Source of the DNA: Streptomyces griseocarneus | GTDB taxonomy: Bacteria > Actinomycetota > Actinomycetes > Streptomycetales > Streptomycetaceae | Assembly: GCA_003674045.1 (NCBI GenBank) | Contig: PENC01000017.1 | Span: forward strand, 62,001 to 126,000 | Length of the DNA: 64,000 nt | Direction of reading: 5' to 3' | Part shown: piece after piece, positions 51,620 through 59,775 of the stretch | Position numbering within the stretch: the stretch's first letter is position 1 | Layout: every line of letters begins with the position of its first letter | The notes under the pieces: generated by a model | Seen by the model: only the letters and a program-made list of their open reading frames with translations | Databases searched by the model: none | What the model was told of the DNA's origin: nothing | Program-made: the position numbers and the translations under genes

Positions 51620-52192
51620 ATGGCCAGACGTGTGTTCCGGTCCTGCCGAAGACCGGTCACGATACTGCTGGGAATGGCGTTGAGCGCCTTCCTGGTCAAT
51701 GCGGCACCCGCGTCGGCCGTGAGCAGCCCGGCGGTGGGGAACGAGGAATTCAAGGCGTTCAACATGTGGTTCGACGTCACCGCCCTGTCGAACACCAATG
51801 AATGCATTCCCTCGTGGGTCACGGCACGCTATCGCGACCCCGTCTCGGGCAGTGACACCTGGACCAGGCTCGTACGGACCAACAACAACGGCTGCGAGAC
51901 CGACCAGGAGCATCTGCAGAAGTTCGGCGACTTCCAGAACACCTGGAGCAGCGTCAATCTCCTCGGCGGGCCGAAGCCGGGGCAGCATATTTTCTGGAAG
52001 GACCTCACGAGCCTGACGCTGACCGTGACGACTCCGAACACCCCGCCGGGGCGGCAGAAGTGCGTGAGCGTCAACAAGTTCGGCATCTGGGGGCTGGACA
52101 CGAACAACTACTGGCACGAGCTGGTCAATCAGCAGTCCGAGTGGGTCTTCTGCGACGGCCACAACGACTACGAGATGTTCGTCAAGCACTGA
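51620..52192 (+). CDS. Secreted four-cysteine protein, unknown family
   Basis: A 190-residue exported protein not matched to a family. The N-terminus has basic residues (MARRVFRSCRRP), a hydrophobic core (ILLGMALSAFLVNA) and an Ala-x-Ala signal peptidase site (APASA), leaving a mature chain of about 155 residues. Four mature Cys (NECIP, NGCET, QKCVS, VFCDG) could make two disulphides. Aromatic and Asn/Asp-rich stretches (WFDVTALSN, NTWSSVNLL, NYWHELVNQ) suggest a compact beta fold. A GAGGAAGGGG site lies just upstream. It lies next to a wall-type glycosyltransferase on the other strand; no function is assigned. Confidence 0.75.
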   Translation: MARRVFRSCRRPVTILLGMALSAFLVNAAPASAVSSPAVGNEEFKAFNMWFDVTALSNTNECIPSWVTARYRDPVSGSDTWTRLVRTNNNGCETDQEHLQKFGDFQNTWSSVNLLGGPKPGQHIFWKDLTSLTLTVTTPNTPPGRQKCVSVNKFGIWGLDTNNYWHELVNQQSEWVFCDGHNDYEMFVKH

Positions 52193-52326
52193 CGCCGGCC
52201 CGTGGCGGGGCAATGACCGAGGGGCGTCCCTCGGGGTGCCCTTCGAACGTCACTTCCGGCGTCACTTCCGGGCGGCCCGGAACCAGTGCCATGGCCCCGT
52301 GCCGGGCAAGTGATTGACTACGCCAC

Positions 52327-53340
52327 ATGATGAGCCTCTGGGACATGTCCCCTCTCGACCCGGAACTCGCCGCGGCGCTGGCGGCTCTGGGGGACAGGGC
52401 GAGAGAACCGTTCACCCCCGAGAACCTGGCGGCCCGGCAGGAGCGGGACGCCGCGGACCGGCCCAGGCCGACGGTTGAAGATCTCCGGGCCGACGGCCGC
52501 TTCGAGGTGGACGAGCTGAGCGTGCCGGGAGCGCCGGGCGGGCCGGACGTCACGCTGGTGAGCGCCCGGCCCGCCGGGGTCGCCGGGCCCCTGCCGCTGT
52601 TGTACTACCTGCACGGCGGCGGAATGATCATGGGCAACGCGTGGTCCGTACTGCCGCGGCTGCTGCGCGAATGGGCGCTGCCGCTGGGGCTGGCCGTCAT
52701 ATCGGTGGAGTACCGGCTCGCACCGCGGACCCGCTACCCCGGGCCGCTGGAGGACTGCTACGCCGGATTCGTCCGGGCGGCCGAGCGCGCCGGTCAGCTG
52801 GGTATCGACGCGGACCGCATCGTCATCGGAGGAAAGAGCGCCGGTGGCGGACTGGCCGCGGCGCTCGCCCTGCTCACCCGCGACCGCGGCGGGCCCGCAC
52901 CGATCGGGCAACTCCTCCTGTGCCCGATGCTCGACGACCGCGGCACCACCTTCTCCAGCCACCAGATGGCCGGCGTCGACACCTGGGACCGGACCTCCAA
53001 CGCCACCGCGTGGCAGGCGCTGCTGGGCGACCGGTACGGCGCCGCGGACCTGCCGCCCTACGCGGCACCCGCCCGTGCCACGGACCTGTCCGGGCTGCCT
53101 CCGGCCTACATCGACGTCGGATCGGCCGAGACCCTCAGGGACGAGGACGTGGCCTACGCCCACGCGATCTGGCGGGCCGGGGGCCAGGCCGAACTGCACG
53201 TATGGCCGGGAGCCTGCCACGGCTTCGACACCTTCGCACCACAAGCGGCCGTCAGCCGGGACGCCCGTGAAGCCCGTACCCGCTGGCTTCGGCGCACCCT
53301 CGACCGGGCCGCCGCACGGCCCCGGAGTCACGGGAGCTGA
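52327..53340 (+). CDS. Hormone-sensitive-lipase-type esterase
   Basis: A 337-residue alpha/beta hydrolase of the hormone-sensitive lipase (family IV) group. The oxyanion motif HGGG is at 96-99. The nucleophile elbow is GGKSAGGG with Ser171, where most members have G-D-S-A-G-G. DVGSAETLRDEDV supplies the Asp and GACHGFDTF the His. A cap of about 50 residues precedes the barrel. It is probably cytoplasmic, as no signal peptide is seen. Two ATG codons are adjacent (52327 and 52330). It is followed by a convergent YqeY-like gene. Confidence 0.9.
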   Translation: MMSLWDMSPLDPELAAALAALGDRAREPFTPENLAARQERDAADRPRPTVEDLRADGRFEVDELSVPGAPGGPDVTLVSARPAGVAGPLPLLYYLHGGGMIMGNAWSVLPRLLREWALPLGLAVISVEYRLAPRTRYPGPLEDCYAGFVRAAERAGQLGIDADRIVIGGKSAGGGLAAALALLTRDRGGPAPIGQLLLCPMLDDRGTTFSSHQMAGVDTWDRTSNATAWQALLGDRYGAADLPPYAAPARATDLSGLPPAYIDVGSAETLRDEDVAYAHAIWRAGGQAELHVWPGACHGFDTFAPQAAVSRDAREARTRWLRRTLDRAAARPRSHGS

Positions 53341-53369
53341 CGCTGCTTCAGCTCTTCTCCCCCTCCCGC

Positions 53370-53732
53370 TCAGCGGCCGGTCGGCTCGTCGAGCAGCCGC
53401 TGCAGCACGGCGGCCTCCGCGCGGAGCCGCTCGGCCCGGTCGGCGTGTGCGGGCGCGGTCAACTGCGACGCGGCGTCGAGCCGTTCGGCGATCTCGGCGC
53501 GCGCGATGTCCACCACATCCTGCTCGCTCAGCTCACGCCGTACCGCCTCGGTGGTGCCCGCCCCGACCGGCGAGTGTTCGAGGGCCACGCCGCGCAGCTC
53601 GGCTTCGCCCACGGGCACCGCCTCGGCGTTGTCCAGCGCGGCGAGCGTCGCGCGCAGCGCGCTCACCGCGGCCTTGTCGCGGGCGCGCATCGCTTTCGTC
53701 AGGTCCTGGCGCATTCGAAGACGTAGAGACAT
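53370..53732 (-). CDS. GatB/YqeY domain protein, short
   Basis: A 120-residue protein. The first 45 residues (LRMRQDLTKAMRARDKAAVS, then LRATLAALDNAEAV) match the start of YqeY/GatB-tail domains, which bind tRNA in transamidases. Typical YqeY proteins are about 150 residues; this one ends after a helical region (RRELSEQDVVDIARAEIAER) and LLDEPTGR, lacking the C-terminal part. It may be a divergent short form. No role is proven; the family name describes only the fold. Confidence 0.7.
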   Translation of the reverse strand: MSLRLRMRQDLTKAMRARDKAAVSALRATLAALDNAEAVPVGEAELRGVALEHSPVGAGTTEAVRRELSEQDVVDIARAEIAERLDAASQLTAPAHADRAERLRAEAAVLQRLLDEPTGR

Positions 53733-53807
53733 GCCGGTGATCCTAACTCAGGCATTTTCTCGCCGATATGAGCCCACCGGCCCGGACCGAATTCCCCATG
53801 GGCGCGG

Positions 53808-54587
53808 TCAGAACATACGTGGCTGTCCGCTGGAAGCGCTCAGTCCGCCGTCGACGGGAATATGGACGCCGTTGACGAAGCGGGCATCTGGGCCCGCCAG
53901 GAAGGCGATGACATCGGCGACTTCGGCCGGTTCGGCGGGGCGCTGCATGGGGATGCGCCGGCGGAATGCGGCGAGTGTTTCCTCGTTCTCGATGACGGGA
54001 GCGGCCACCGGGGTGCGGGTGAGGCTCGGGTGCACGGCATTGACCCGTACACCCTCGTGGCCGTGGTCGAGCGCCATGGCGTTGGTGAGGTTGACCAGTG
54101 CTCCCTTGGCGGTGTTGTAGGCGGCCAGACCCCAGTCCGCCCCGAGCCCGGACACCGAACCGACATTGACGATGCAGCCGCCGACGCGGCGCAGATGGGG
54201 CAGCGCGGCCTTCGAGGCGAAGAAGACGCCGTCGACATCGACGCCCAGGACCTGGCGCCACGTGGCGGTGTCGGTGTGCTCGACGGTTCCGGCCACGCCG
54301 ATGGCCGCGTTGTTGACCAGCACGTCCAGTCGGCCGTACTCCTCGGCCACACCCGCGACCACCGCGGTGATCGCGGTCTCGTCGGAGACGTCCGCGACGC
54401 GCGTGACGACGGTCGAACCGGCCGGTGCGACGGCGGCGGCCCTCTTCAGCTTCTCCTCGGTGCGCCCCACGGCGACCACCGTGGCGCCTTCGCGTCCGAA
54501 ACGGTGCACGGTGGCGGCGCCGATGCCGGACCCTCCGCCGGTGACGATGACGACCTTGCCGGCGAATCGGTTTCCGTCCACGGCCAC
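53808..54587 (-). CDS. SDR family oxidoreductase
   Basis: A 259-residue classical short-chain dehydrogenase. TGGGSGIG is at about 16-23, and VNNAAIG at about 91-97. Ser near 144 (NVGSVSG) and Y157-N-T-A-K161 form the catalytic site. Asp66 of the DVS motif also fits. It differs from the SDR at 4123 in its central region and has no obvious partner gene. The start is GTG 54587; a second GTG at 54581 has a better-placed GAGGA site. It is divergent from a MarR-type regulator across a 351-nt region, so it may be under its control. Confidence 0.85.
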   Translation of the reverse strand: MAVDGNRFAGKVVIVTGGGSGIGAATVHRFGREGATVVAVGRTEEKLKRAAAVAPAGSTVVTRVADVSDETAITAVVAGVAEEYGRLDVLVNNAAIGVAGTVEHTDTATWRQVLGVDVDGVFFASKAALPHLRRVGGCIVNVGSVSGLGADWGLAAYNTAKGALVNLTNAMALDHGHEGVRVNAVHPSLTRTPVAAPVIENEETLAAFRRRIPMQRPAEPAEVADVIAFLAGPDARFVNGVHIPVDGGLSASSGQPRMF

Positions 54588-54938
54588 TCCTCATGCGTAT
54601 GCGAGTCATGTGTGTACGAGTCATGCGTGTGCGAGCGTGTGCGAGCGTGTGCCACGACCTTATGAGGTACGCCATCTTGATCGTGGACAGTGGGCACAGC
54701 ACGTGGTGGCGAAGTCGCCATTCCCTATGGTTCCTTCGCCGTGATCAGCGAACCGACCGTGGCCTACCTCGACTTCGCGGGCAAGCCCGGTCTGCTCGAC
54801 GGCCTGCCGGGGCTGCCATTGCCTCTTCCGGCCGCTGCCGCACACCGCGGAGCGGCCGGCCGGCGCCGGTCCGACGGCCGCACATGGACCGCGGCAGAAC
54901 CATAGACACCCTATATAGGTGGGTGATACACCGGAGAC
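54588..54938. promoter_or_regulatory. Divergent intergenic region, SDR / MarR, with short repeats
   Basis: It has two GAGTCATG copies (54603-54610, 54618-54625), then GTGCGAGCGT twice in tandem (54629-54648), close to the SDR start. A perfect CCTATATAGG palindrome (54910-54919) lies 20 nt before the MarR gene. A possible 71-codon frame at 54690-54905 lacks convincing support. Confidence 0.4.
54910..54919. promoter_or_regulatory. CCTATATAGG palindrome, likely MarR operator
   Basis: A perfect 10-bp AT-cored palindrome 19 nt ahead of the MarR start codon. Its TATA core would overlap a -10 element, so binding would repress the gene. Short dyads of this sort next to the gene are typical of MarR autoregulation. 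Confidence 0.5.
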
Positions 54939-55412
54939 ATGGAGGGAACGCCCGAAGGGCGGCGCCATGAAACGGCGGTGGCCCTGATCGATATGGTCAC
55001 CGTGATGCTGAGGCACCTCGCGGCACGGGAGGGCATGAGCCTGACCACCCTCTCGACGCTCAGGAGGCTGGAGCAGGAAGGCCCGGTCCGGCTGACCCTG
55101 CTGGCCACGGCGGAAGGCATCGCCCAGCCCTCGATGACACAGCTCGTGCAGCGGCTGGAACGCCAGGGCCTCGCCACGCGGCTGAGCCATCCCGAGGACG
55201 GACGGGTCTGTCTCGTCGCCATCACGGACACCGGACGGGAGTTGCTGGCCGAACGCCACCGGGCGACGGAGACCCGGATCGCCGACCTGCTGGGCACACT
55301 GCCCGCCGAGAACCTGCGCGCGCTGGACGAGGCCCTGCACACGGCCCTGCCCATCGTCCGGCAGGTGGCCAGGGCCGCCGCCGCGTGGCCTCGCGGCAGG
55401 CCGGTTTCCTGA
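54939..55412 (+). CDS. MarR family transcriptional regulator
   Basis: A 157-residue winged-helix regulator. The recognition region is LTLLATAEGIAQPSMTQLVQ at about residues 46-65, followed by the wing RLSHPEDGRVCLVAITDTGR. The D-x-R-(x)4-L-T motif of the family is present as DGRVCLVAIT. Helices at both ends should form the dimer. It lies 127 nt upstream of the P450 operon on the same strand, and divergent from the SDR, so it probably controls one or both. Confidence 0.85.
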   Translation: MEGTPEGRRHETAVALIDMVTVMLRHLAAREGMSLTTLSTLRRLEQEGPVRLTLLATAEGIAQPSMTQLVQRLERQGLATRLSHPEDGRVCLVAITDTGRELLAERHRATETRIADLLGTLPAENLRALDEALHTALPIVRQVARAAAAWPRGRPVS

Positions 55413-55539
55413 CCCACGCCGCTCGTCGGCGTGTCCCTCCTGCGGGCCGGACCCGGCCGGCCGCGCCTCAGGCGCGGGCCGCGTCCCGGGATCCCGCCTG
55501 CCCGACACGGCAATGGACCTGCGAAAGGGGCGGAGAACC

Positions 55540-56778
55540 ATGAGCACCACCGCGGAACCCGGCACCCACGCGTTGTTCACCGAAGCACCCGGCTACCCCA
55601 TGACCCGGGCCACCGGCTGTCCGTTCGACCCGTCACCGACCCTGCACGACCTCCAGACCGCGGCCCCGGTCAGCCGGGTGCGCCTCTGGGACGGCAGCAC
55701 TCCCTGGCTGGTCACCCGCTACGAGGACATGCGGGCGCTGCTGGCCGATCCGCGGATCAGCGCGGACGCGACCCTCCCGCATTACCCGCATCCGGGCGCG
55801 GCCCAGAAGGAGAGCCGGCCGCTGCTGCGGAGCTTCCTCACCATGGACGACCCGGAGCACGCCCGGCTGCGCCGGATGGTCACCTCCGCGTTCTCCATCA
55901 AACGGATGGAGGCGCTGCGGCCGACGGTGCAGAAGATCGTCGACGGCCTGATCGACACCATGCTCGCCGGCCCGAAGCCGGTGGACCTGGTCCAGGCGTT
56001 CGCGCTGCCGGTACCGTCGCTGGTCATCTGCGCGCTGCTGGGCGTCCCGTACGCCGACCACGAATCCTTCCAGTCCGACAGCCAGGTCCTGGTCAAGGGC
56101 ACCGCGACGCCGGAGGAAGCGCGGGAGGCCACGCAGCGGCTGGTCGCCTATCTGGAACGGCTGATCGACGACAAGCTCGCCCGCCCGGCGGACGACCTGC
56201 TCTCCGCGCTGGCCGAACGGATCCGTGCCGGTGAGCTGTCCCGGCGGGAAGCGGCCAACATGGGGGTGCTGCTGCTGATCGCCGGGCACGAGACGACGGC
56301 GAACATGATCGCGCTGGGCACCCTGGCCCTGCTGCAGCACCCCGGCCAGCTGGCCAGGCTGCGCGGGAGCGACGACCCGAAGCTGGCCGCCTCGGCGGTC
56401 GAGGAGCTCCTGCGCTACCTGACGATCGTGCACAACGGGCGGCGCCGCGTGGCCCGGGAGGACATCGCGATCGACGGAGTGACCATCCGCGCGGGCGAGG
56501 GCGTCGTCTTCGCCGCCGAGATCGGCAACCGCGACCCGGACGCCTTCCCCGAACCCGACCGGCTGGACGTGGCACGCAACCCCCGCCACCACCTGACCTT
56601 CGGCTTCGGCGTGCACCAGTGCCTCGGCCAGCCCCTGGCCCGGGTGGAACTGCAGGTCGTCTACAGCACCCTCTACCGCCGTATCCCCACCCTGAGGGCG
56701 GCGGTCGGCCTCGACGAGACCCCGTTCAAGCACGACGGGCTCATCTTCGGCGTCTACGAACTGCCCGTCACCTGGTGA
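55540..56778 (+). CDS. Cytochrome P450, CYP105-like
   Basis: A 412-residue bacterial class I P450. The I-helix oxygen-binding motif AGHETTAN is at about 248-255, the E-x-x-R in EELLRYL near 288, and the haem-binding FGFGVHQCLG places the ligand Cys at residue 361. The sequence around the haem (QPLARVELQ) resembles the CYP105 family, which oxidises macrolides, terpenes and xenobiotics. ATG 55540 has an AAAGGGGCGGAG site. It is followed 35 nt later by a ferredoxin and then its reductase, so a full electron chain is encoded. The substrate is unknown; the nearby polyketide operon is 29 kb away. Confidence 0.93.
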   Translation: MSTTAEPGTHALFTEAPGYPMTRATGCPFDPSPTLHDLQTAAPVSRVRLWDGSTPWLVTRYEDMRALLADPRISADATLPHYPHPGAAQKESRPLLRSFLTMDDPEHARLRRMVTSAFSIKRMEALRPTVQKIVDGLIDTMLAGPKPVDLVQAFALPVPSLVICALLGVPYADHESFQSDSQVLVKGTATPEEAREATQRLVAYLERLIDDKLARPADDLLSALAERIRAGELSRREAANMGVLLLIAGHETTANMIALGTLALLQHPGQLARLRGSDDPKLAASAVEELLRYLTIVHNGRRRVAREDIAIDGVTIRAGEGVVFAAEIGNRDPDAFPEPDRLDVARNPRHHLTFGFGVHQCLGQPLARVELQVVYSTLYRRIPTLRAAVGLDETPFKHDGLIFGVYELPVTW

Positions 56779-56813
56779 CCCGGGCCCACCGCGCGATGGG
56801 AAAGGAGGAACCG

Positions 56814-57029
56814 ATGAAGGTGTTCATCGACCAGGACAAGTGTGTCGCCGCCGGACAGTGCGTGCTGAGCGCACCCGAGGTGTTCGACCAGCGCGAGGAG
56901 GACGGCATCGTCGTCCTGCTCGCCGAGACCCCGCCCGAGGGGCTGGCCGACGACGTACGGCAGGCCGTCACCCTCTGCCCGGCCCAGGCGATCTGGACGG
57001 AAGCGACGGAAGCGCAGGCGACGGAGTGA
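56814..57029 (+). CDS. 3Fe-4S ferredoxin for the P450
   Basis: A 71-residue ferredoxin. The Cys pattern is DKCVAAGQCVLSAP plus a distal TLCPAQAI, so C-x5-C...C-P, lacking the second Cys of a 4Fe-4S site. That leaves three ligands, the usual form for P450 partner ferredoxins. The ATG has an AAAGGAGG site 6 nt upstream. Its stop overlaps the reductase GTG by 4 nt (GTGA), so the two are translated together. It should pass electrons from the reductase to the P450. Confidence 0.92.
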   Translation: MKVFIDQDKCVAAGQCVLSAPEVFDQREEDGIVVLLAETPPEGLADDVRQAVTLCPAQAIWTEATEAQATE

Positions 57030-58243
57030 GGCGCATCGTCGTCGTCGGAGCCTCGGCCGCGGGCCTCACCGCGGCCGAGACCCTCCGCCGCCGCGGCTAC
57101 GACGGCACCCTCACCCTGATCGGCGACGAGCCGCGCCCGCCCTACGACCGGCCGCCGCTGTCCAAGCAGATCCTGACCGGCACGTGGGAGCCCGGGCGGG
57201 CCAGCCTGCGCACCCCGCAGCACCTGGAACACCTGGCGGTCGACCTGCGGCTCGGCCGGCCCGCCACGGCACTCGACGTCCCGGGCCGCCGCGTGCAACT
57301 GGCCGACGGCGAGCGCATCGGCTTCGACGGGCTGATCGTCGCCACCGGCGTGGTTCCCCGGCGTCTGCCCGGCAGCGGACTGACGGGCGTGCACGTCCTC
57401 CGCACCCTCGACGACGCCCTCGCCCTGCGTACCGCGTTGCTCGCCGGGCCCCGGGTGGTCGTGGTGGGCGCCGGATTCCTGGGCACGGAAGTCGCCGCGG
57501 CGGCCCGGACCCTGGGCCTGGAGGTGACCCTGGCCGAGCCCGAGCCGGTCCCGGTGCGCCGTCCGTTCGGCGACCGCGTCGGCGGGCTCGTCGCCGAGCT
57601 GCACCGCGCCCACGGCACCCGGCTGCGCTGCGGCGTGCCGGTGCGCCGACTGCGCGGCACCGACGGCCGGGTGACCGGGGTGGAGCTCGGCGACGGTACG
57701 ACGCTGCCCGCCGACGTCGTCGTCCTGGCCGTCGGCTCCCGCCCCGCCACCGGCTGGCTGGCCGGCTCGGGCCTGCGCCTGGGGGACGGCGTGGAGTGCG
57801 ACGCGCGGTGCCGGGCCGCACCCGGGATCCACGCCGCCGGTGACGTCGCCTCCTGGCACAACCCCCGCTTCGGCACGCGGATGCGGCTGGAACACCGGAT
57901 GAACGCCACCGAGCAGGCCATGGCCGCGGCCGGCAACCTGCTCGGCGACGCCACCCCGTTCGCGCCCGTGCCCTACTTCTGGACCGACCAGTACGACACC
58001 AGGATCCAGGCGTACGGCGTCTTCCCGCCCGACGCGCACCCGCGCGTCGTCCATGGCGACCCGTCGGACGGCCGTTTCACCGCCGCCTACGGTCACCACG
58101 GCGTGGTGACCGGCGTGCTCGGCTGGAACGCGCCGCGCGAACTGCGGACCCTGCGCGCCCTGGTCGTCGACCGTGCCCCCTGGAGTGCCCTCACGGGCAC
58201 GGAGGGATCCGTGCCGACCGCTCCCGAAGAGGTCAGCCCGTGA
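57026..58243 (+). CDS. FAD-dependent ferredoxin reductase
   Basis: A 405-residue NAD(P)H:ferredoxin reductase of the putidaredoxin-reductase type. The N-terminal FAD motif is IVVVGASAAGLTAAE, followed by RPPLSKQIL. The second nucleotide motif VVVVGAGFLGTEVAA (about 149-163) binds NAD(P)H, and AAGDVASW closes the FAD site. The C-terminal domain has PYFWTDQYDTRIQAYG. It starts with a GTG overlapping the ferredoxin stop. It supplies electrons to the ferredoxin and P450. Its 3' end runs 11 nt into the convergent small transporter gene. Confidence 0.92.
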   Translation: MRRIVVVGASAAGLTAAETLRRRGYDGTLTLIGDEPRPPYDRPPLSKQILTGTWEPGRASLRTPQHLEHLAVDLRLGRPATALDVPGRRVQLADGERIGFDGLIVATGVVPRRLPGSGLTGVHVLRTLDDALALRTALLAGPRVVVVGAGFLGTEVAAAARTLGLEVTLAEPEPVPVRRPFGDRVGGLVAELHRAHGTRLRCGVPVRRLRGTDGRVTGVELGDGTTLPADVVVLAVGSRPATGWLAGSGLRLGDGVECDARCRAAPGIHAAGDVASWHNPRFGTRMRLEHRMNATEQAMAAAGNLLGDATPFAPVPYFWTDQYDTRIQAYGVFPPDAHPRVVHGDPSDGRFTAAYGHHGVVTGVLGWNAPRELRTLRALVVDRAPWSALTGTEGSVPTAPEEVSP

Positions 58244-58349
58244 ACAACTGCCGGGTCTTCAGCACCAGTTCGTACAAGCCGTAGGCGAAGGGAGCCCCCA
58301 CCCACAGCCAGCTGAACGCCAGCAGCGCCCTGCGTCGTCCTCCGCTCAC
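58233..58349 (-). CDS. Small MFS transporter subunit
   Basis: A 38-residue single-span membrane protein: a basic N-terminus (SGGRRRALLA), then FSWLWVGAPFAYGLYELV, then a basic tail (KTRQLFTG). It starts at a GTG that overlaps the MFS transporter's stop by 4 nt, so its translation depends on the larger gene. Such miniature partners, annotated as MFS transporter small subunits, follow OFA-family transporters in actinomycetes. Its 3' end overlaps the reductase gene by 11 nt on the opposite strand. Confidence 0.75.
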   Translation of the reverse strand: MSGGRRRALLAFSWLWVGAPFAYGLYELVLKTRQLFTG

Positions 58350-59671
58350 GGCGCCACACCCTCCTCCGGGACGGACGCCGGACGACCGTCCTCGTCGGGC
58401 GGCTCGTGGTACCGGGGATGCACGGGCCGGACGAACTCGCCCACCACGAAACCGACCGCCAGCAGGCCGAGCATCGTGAAGAACGACGGCGTGTACAGAT
58501 CGGCTCCCGAGTGGCCGGCCGACCGGCGGGCGTCGGCCAGGGCGTTGACGATCAGCGGGCCGAGAATCCCGGCGGTGGACCACGCCGTCAGCAGACGGCC
58601 GTGGATCGCCCCGACCTGGTACGTACCGAACAGGTCCTTCAGATAGGCGGGGAGCGTGGCGAAGCCTCCGCCGTAGAAGGAGAGGATGACCGCGGCACAG
58701 AGGAGGAAGACCGGTTTGGAGGAGCCGCCGACGAGAGCGAGGAGGAGGTACATCCCCGCGCCCGCGCCGAGGTAGAGGCGGTAGATGTTCTTACGGCCCG
58801 TCAGATCGGAGGCGGCGGACCACGCCAGGCGGCCCAGCATGTTGGCCAGCGACAGCAGGCCGACGAAGCCGGCCGCCGCGGCCGGGGTGGCGGCGAACAG
58901 GGAGGTGACCATCGGCGCGGCCTTCTCCAGGATCCCGATGCCCGCCGTGACGTTCGCGCACAGCATCACCCACAGGCACCAGAACTGCGGGGTGCGCAGC
59001 GCGTTGCGGGCCGAGACGCGCACCGCCGGGAGTGGCGGGGCCGCAATGGTTCCGGTCCGCCCCGGTGGCACGCGCACCAGCAGGACGCCGAGCGTCATGA
59101 AGAGCCCGTAGGCGACGCCCATCACCGCGAAGGTCCGCGCGATGCCCGGGGCGGACGTGCCGAAGACGGACAGCAGGTGGGCGGACCACGGCGAGGCGAT
59201 GAGCGCGCCTCCGCCGAAACCCATGATGGCGATGCCGGTGGCCGTGCCCGGCCGGTCGGGGAACCAGGACAGCAGCGTGGAGACCGGCGAGATGTAGCCG
59301 ATGCCGAGCCCGACCCCGCCGACGGCACCGTAGCCGAGGACCACGAGCCAGTACTGGCGGAGTTCCGCCCCGAGCGCGGCCACCAGGAAGCCCGAGGAGA
59401 AGCAGACGGCCGCCACGGTCATCGCCCACCTCGGACCGCGGCGTTCCACCAGCGTCCCGCCGAAGGCCGCCGACAGCCCGAGCATCACGATGGCCACCTG
59501 GAACGGCAGCGCCGAGGCGGTGCCCGAGAGGTGGAGCGAGGACTCCAGCGGCGGTTTGAAGACGCTCCACGCGTACGCCTGGCCGATGGCCAGATGGATG
59601 GACAGCGCGGCGGGCGGGACAAGCCAGCGACTCCACCCCGGCGGCGCGACGATGCGGCCTGGCGCGAACAT
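58346..59671 (-). CDS. OFA-family MFS transporter
   Basis: A 441-residue major facilitator with 12 predicted spans. It has the oxalate:formate antiporter-family features: AIGQAYAWSVFKPPLE near the start and GIGYISPVSTLLSWFPDR after span 4. RRGPRWAMT is the loop 2-3 motif, and a second signature LGRLAWSAASDLTGRK follows span 8. The substrate is probably an organic anion but cannot be named. A GTGA overlap links it to the 38-residue small subunit. It is convergent with the P450 operon. Confidence 0.88.
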   Translation of the reverse strand: MFAPGRIVAPPGWSRWLVPPAALSIHLAIGQAYAWSVFKPPLESSLHLSGTASALPFQVAIVMLGLSAAFGGTLVERRGPRWAMTVAAVCFSSGFLVAALGAELRQYWLVVLGYGAVGGVGLGIGYISPVSTLLSWFPDRPGTATGIAIMGFGGGALIASPWSAHLLSVFGTSAPGIARTFAVMGVAYGLFMTLGVLLVRVPPGRTGTIAAPPLPAVRVSARNALRTPQFWCLWVMLCANVTAGIGILEKAAPMVTSLFAATPAAAAGFVGLLSLANMLGRLAWSAASDLTGRKNIYRLYLGAGAGMYLLLALVGGSSKPVFLLCAAVILSFYGGGFATLPAYLKDLFGTYQVGAIHGRLLTAWSTAGILGPLIVNALADARRSAGHSGADLYTPSFFTMLGLLAVGFVVGEFVRPVHPRYHEPPDEDGRPASVPEEGVAP

Positions 59672-59775
59672 GGCGGGACGCTACCCGCGCCCGTGGCGAC
59701 GCACACCAGGGCCGGGGGCACCGCGGCGGCTTGCACGCCGGTCCGGTCGGCGGCCGGTCAGGCCCGGACGGAGCC

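Noticed and set aside
52240..52275. Tandem CGTCACTTCCGG copies ahead of the esterase
   Set aside because: Two copies only; too short to call a regulatory or mobile element.
54690..54905. A possible 71-residue gene between the SDR and MarR genes
   Set aside because: Starts at a GTG without a ribosome-binding site, matches nothing I recognise, and overlaps the regulatory region.
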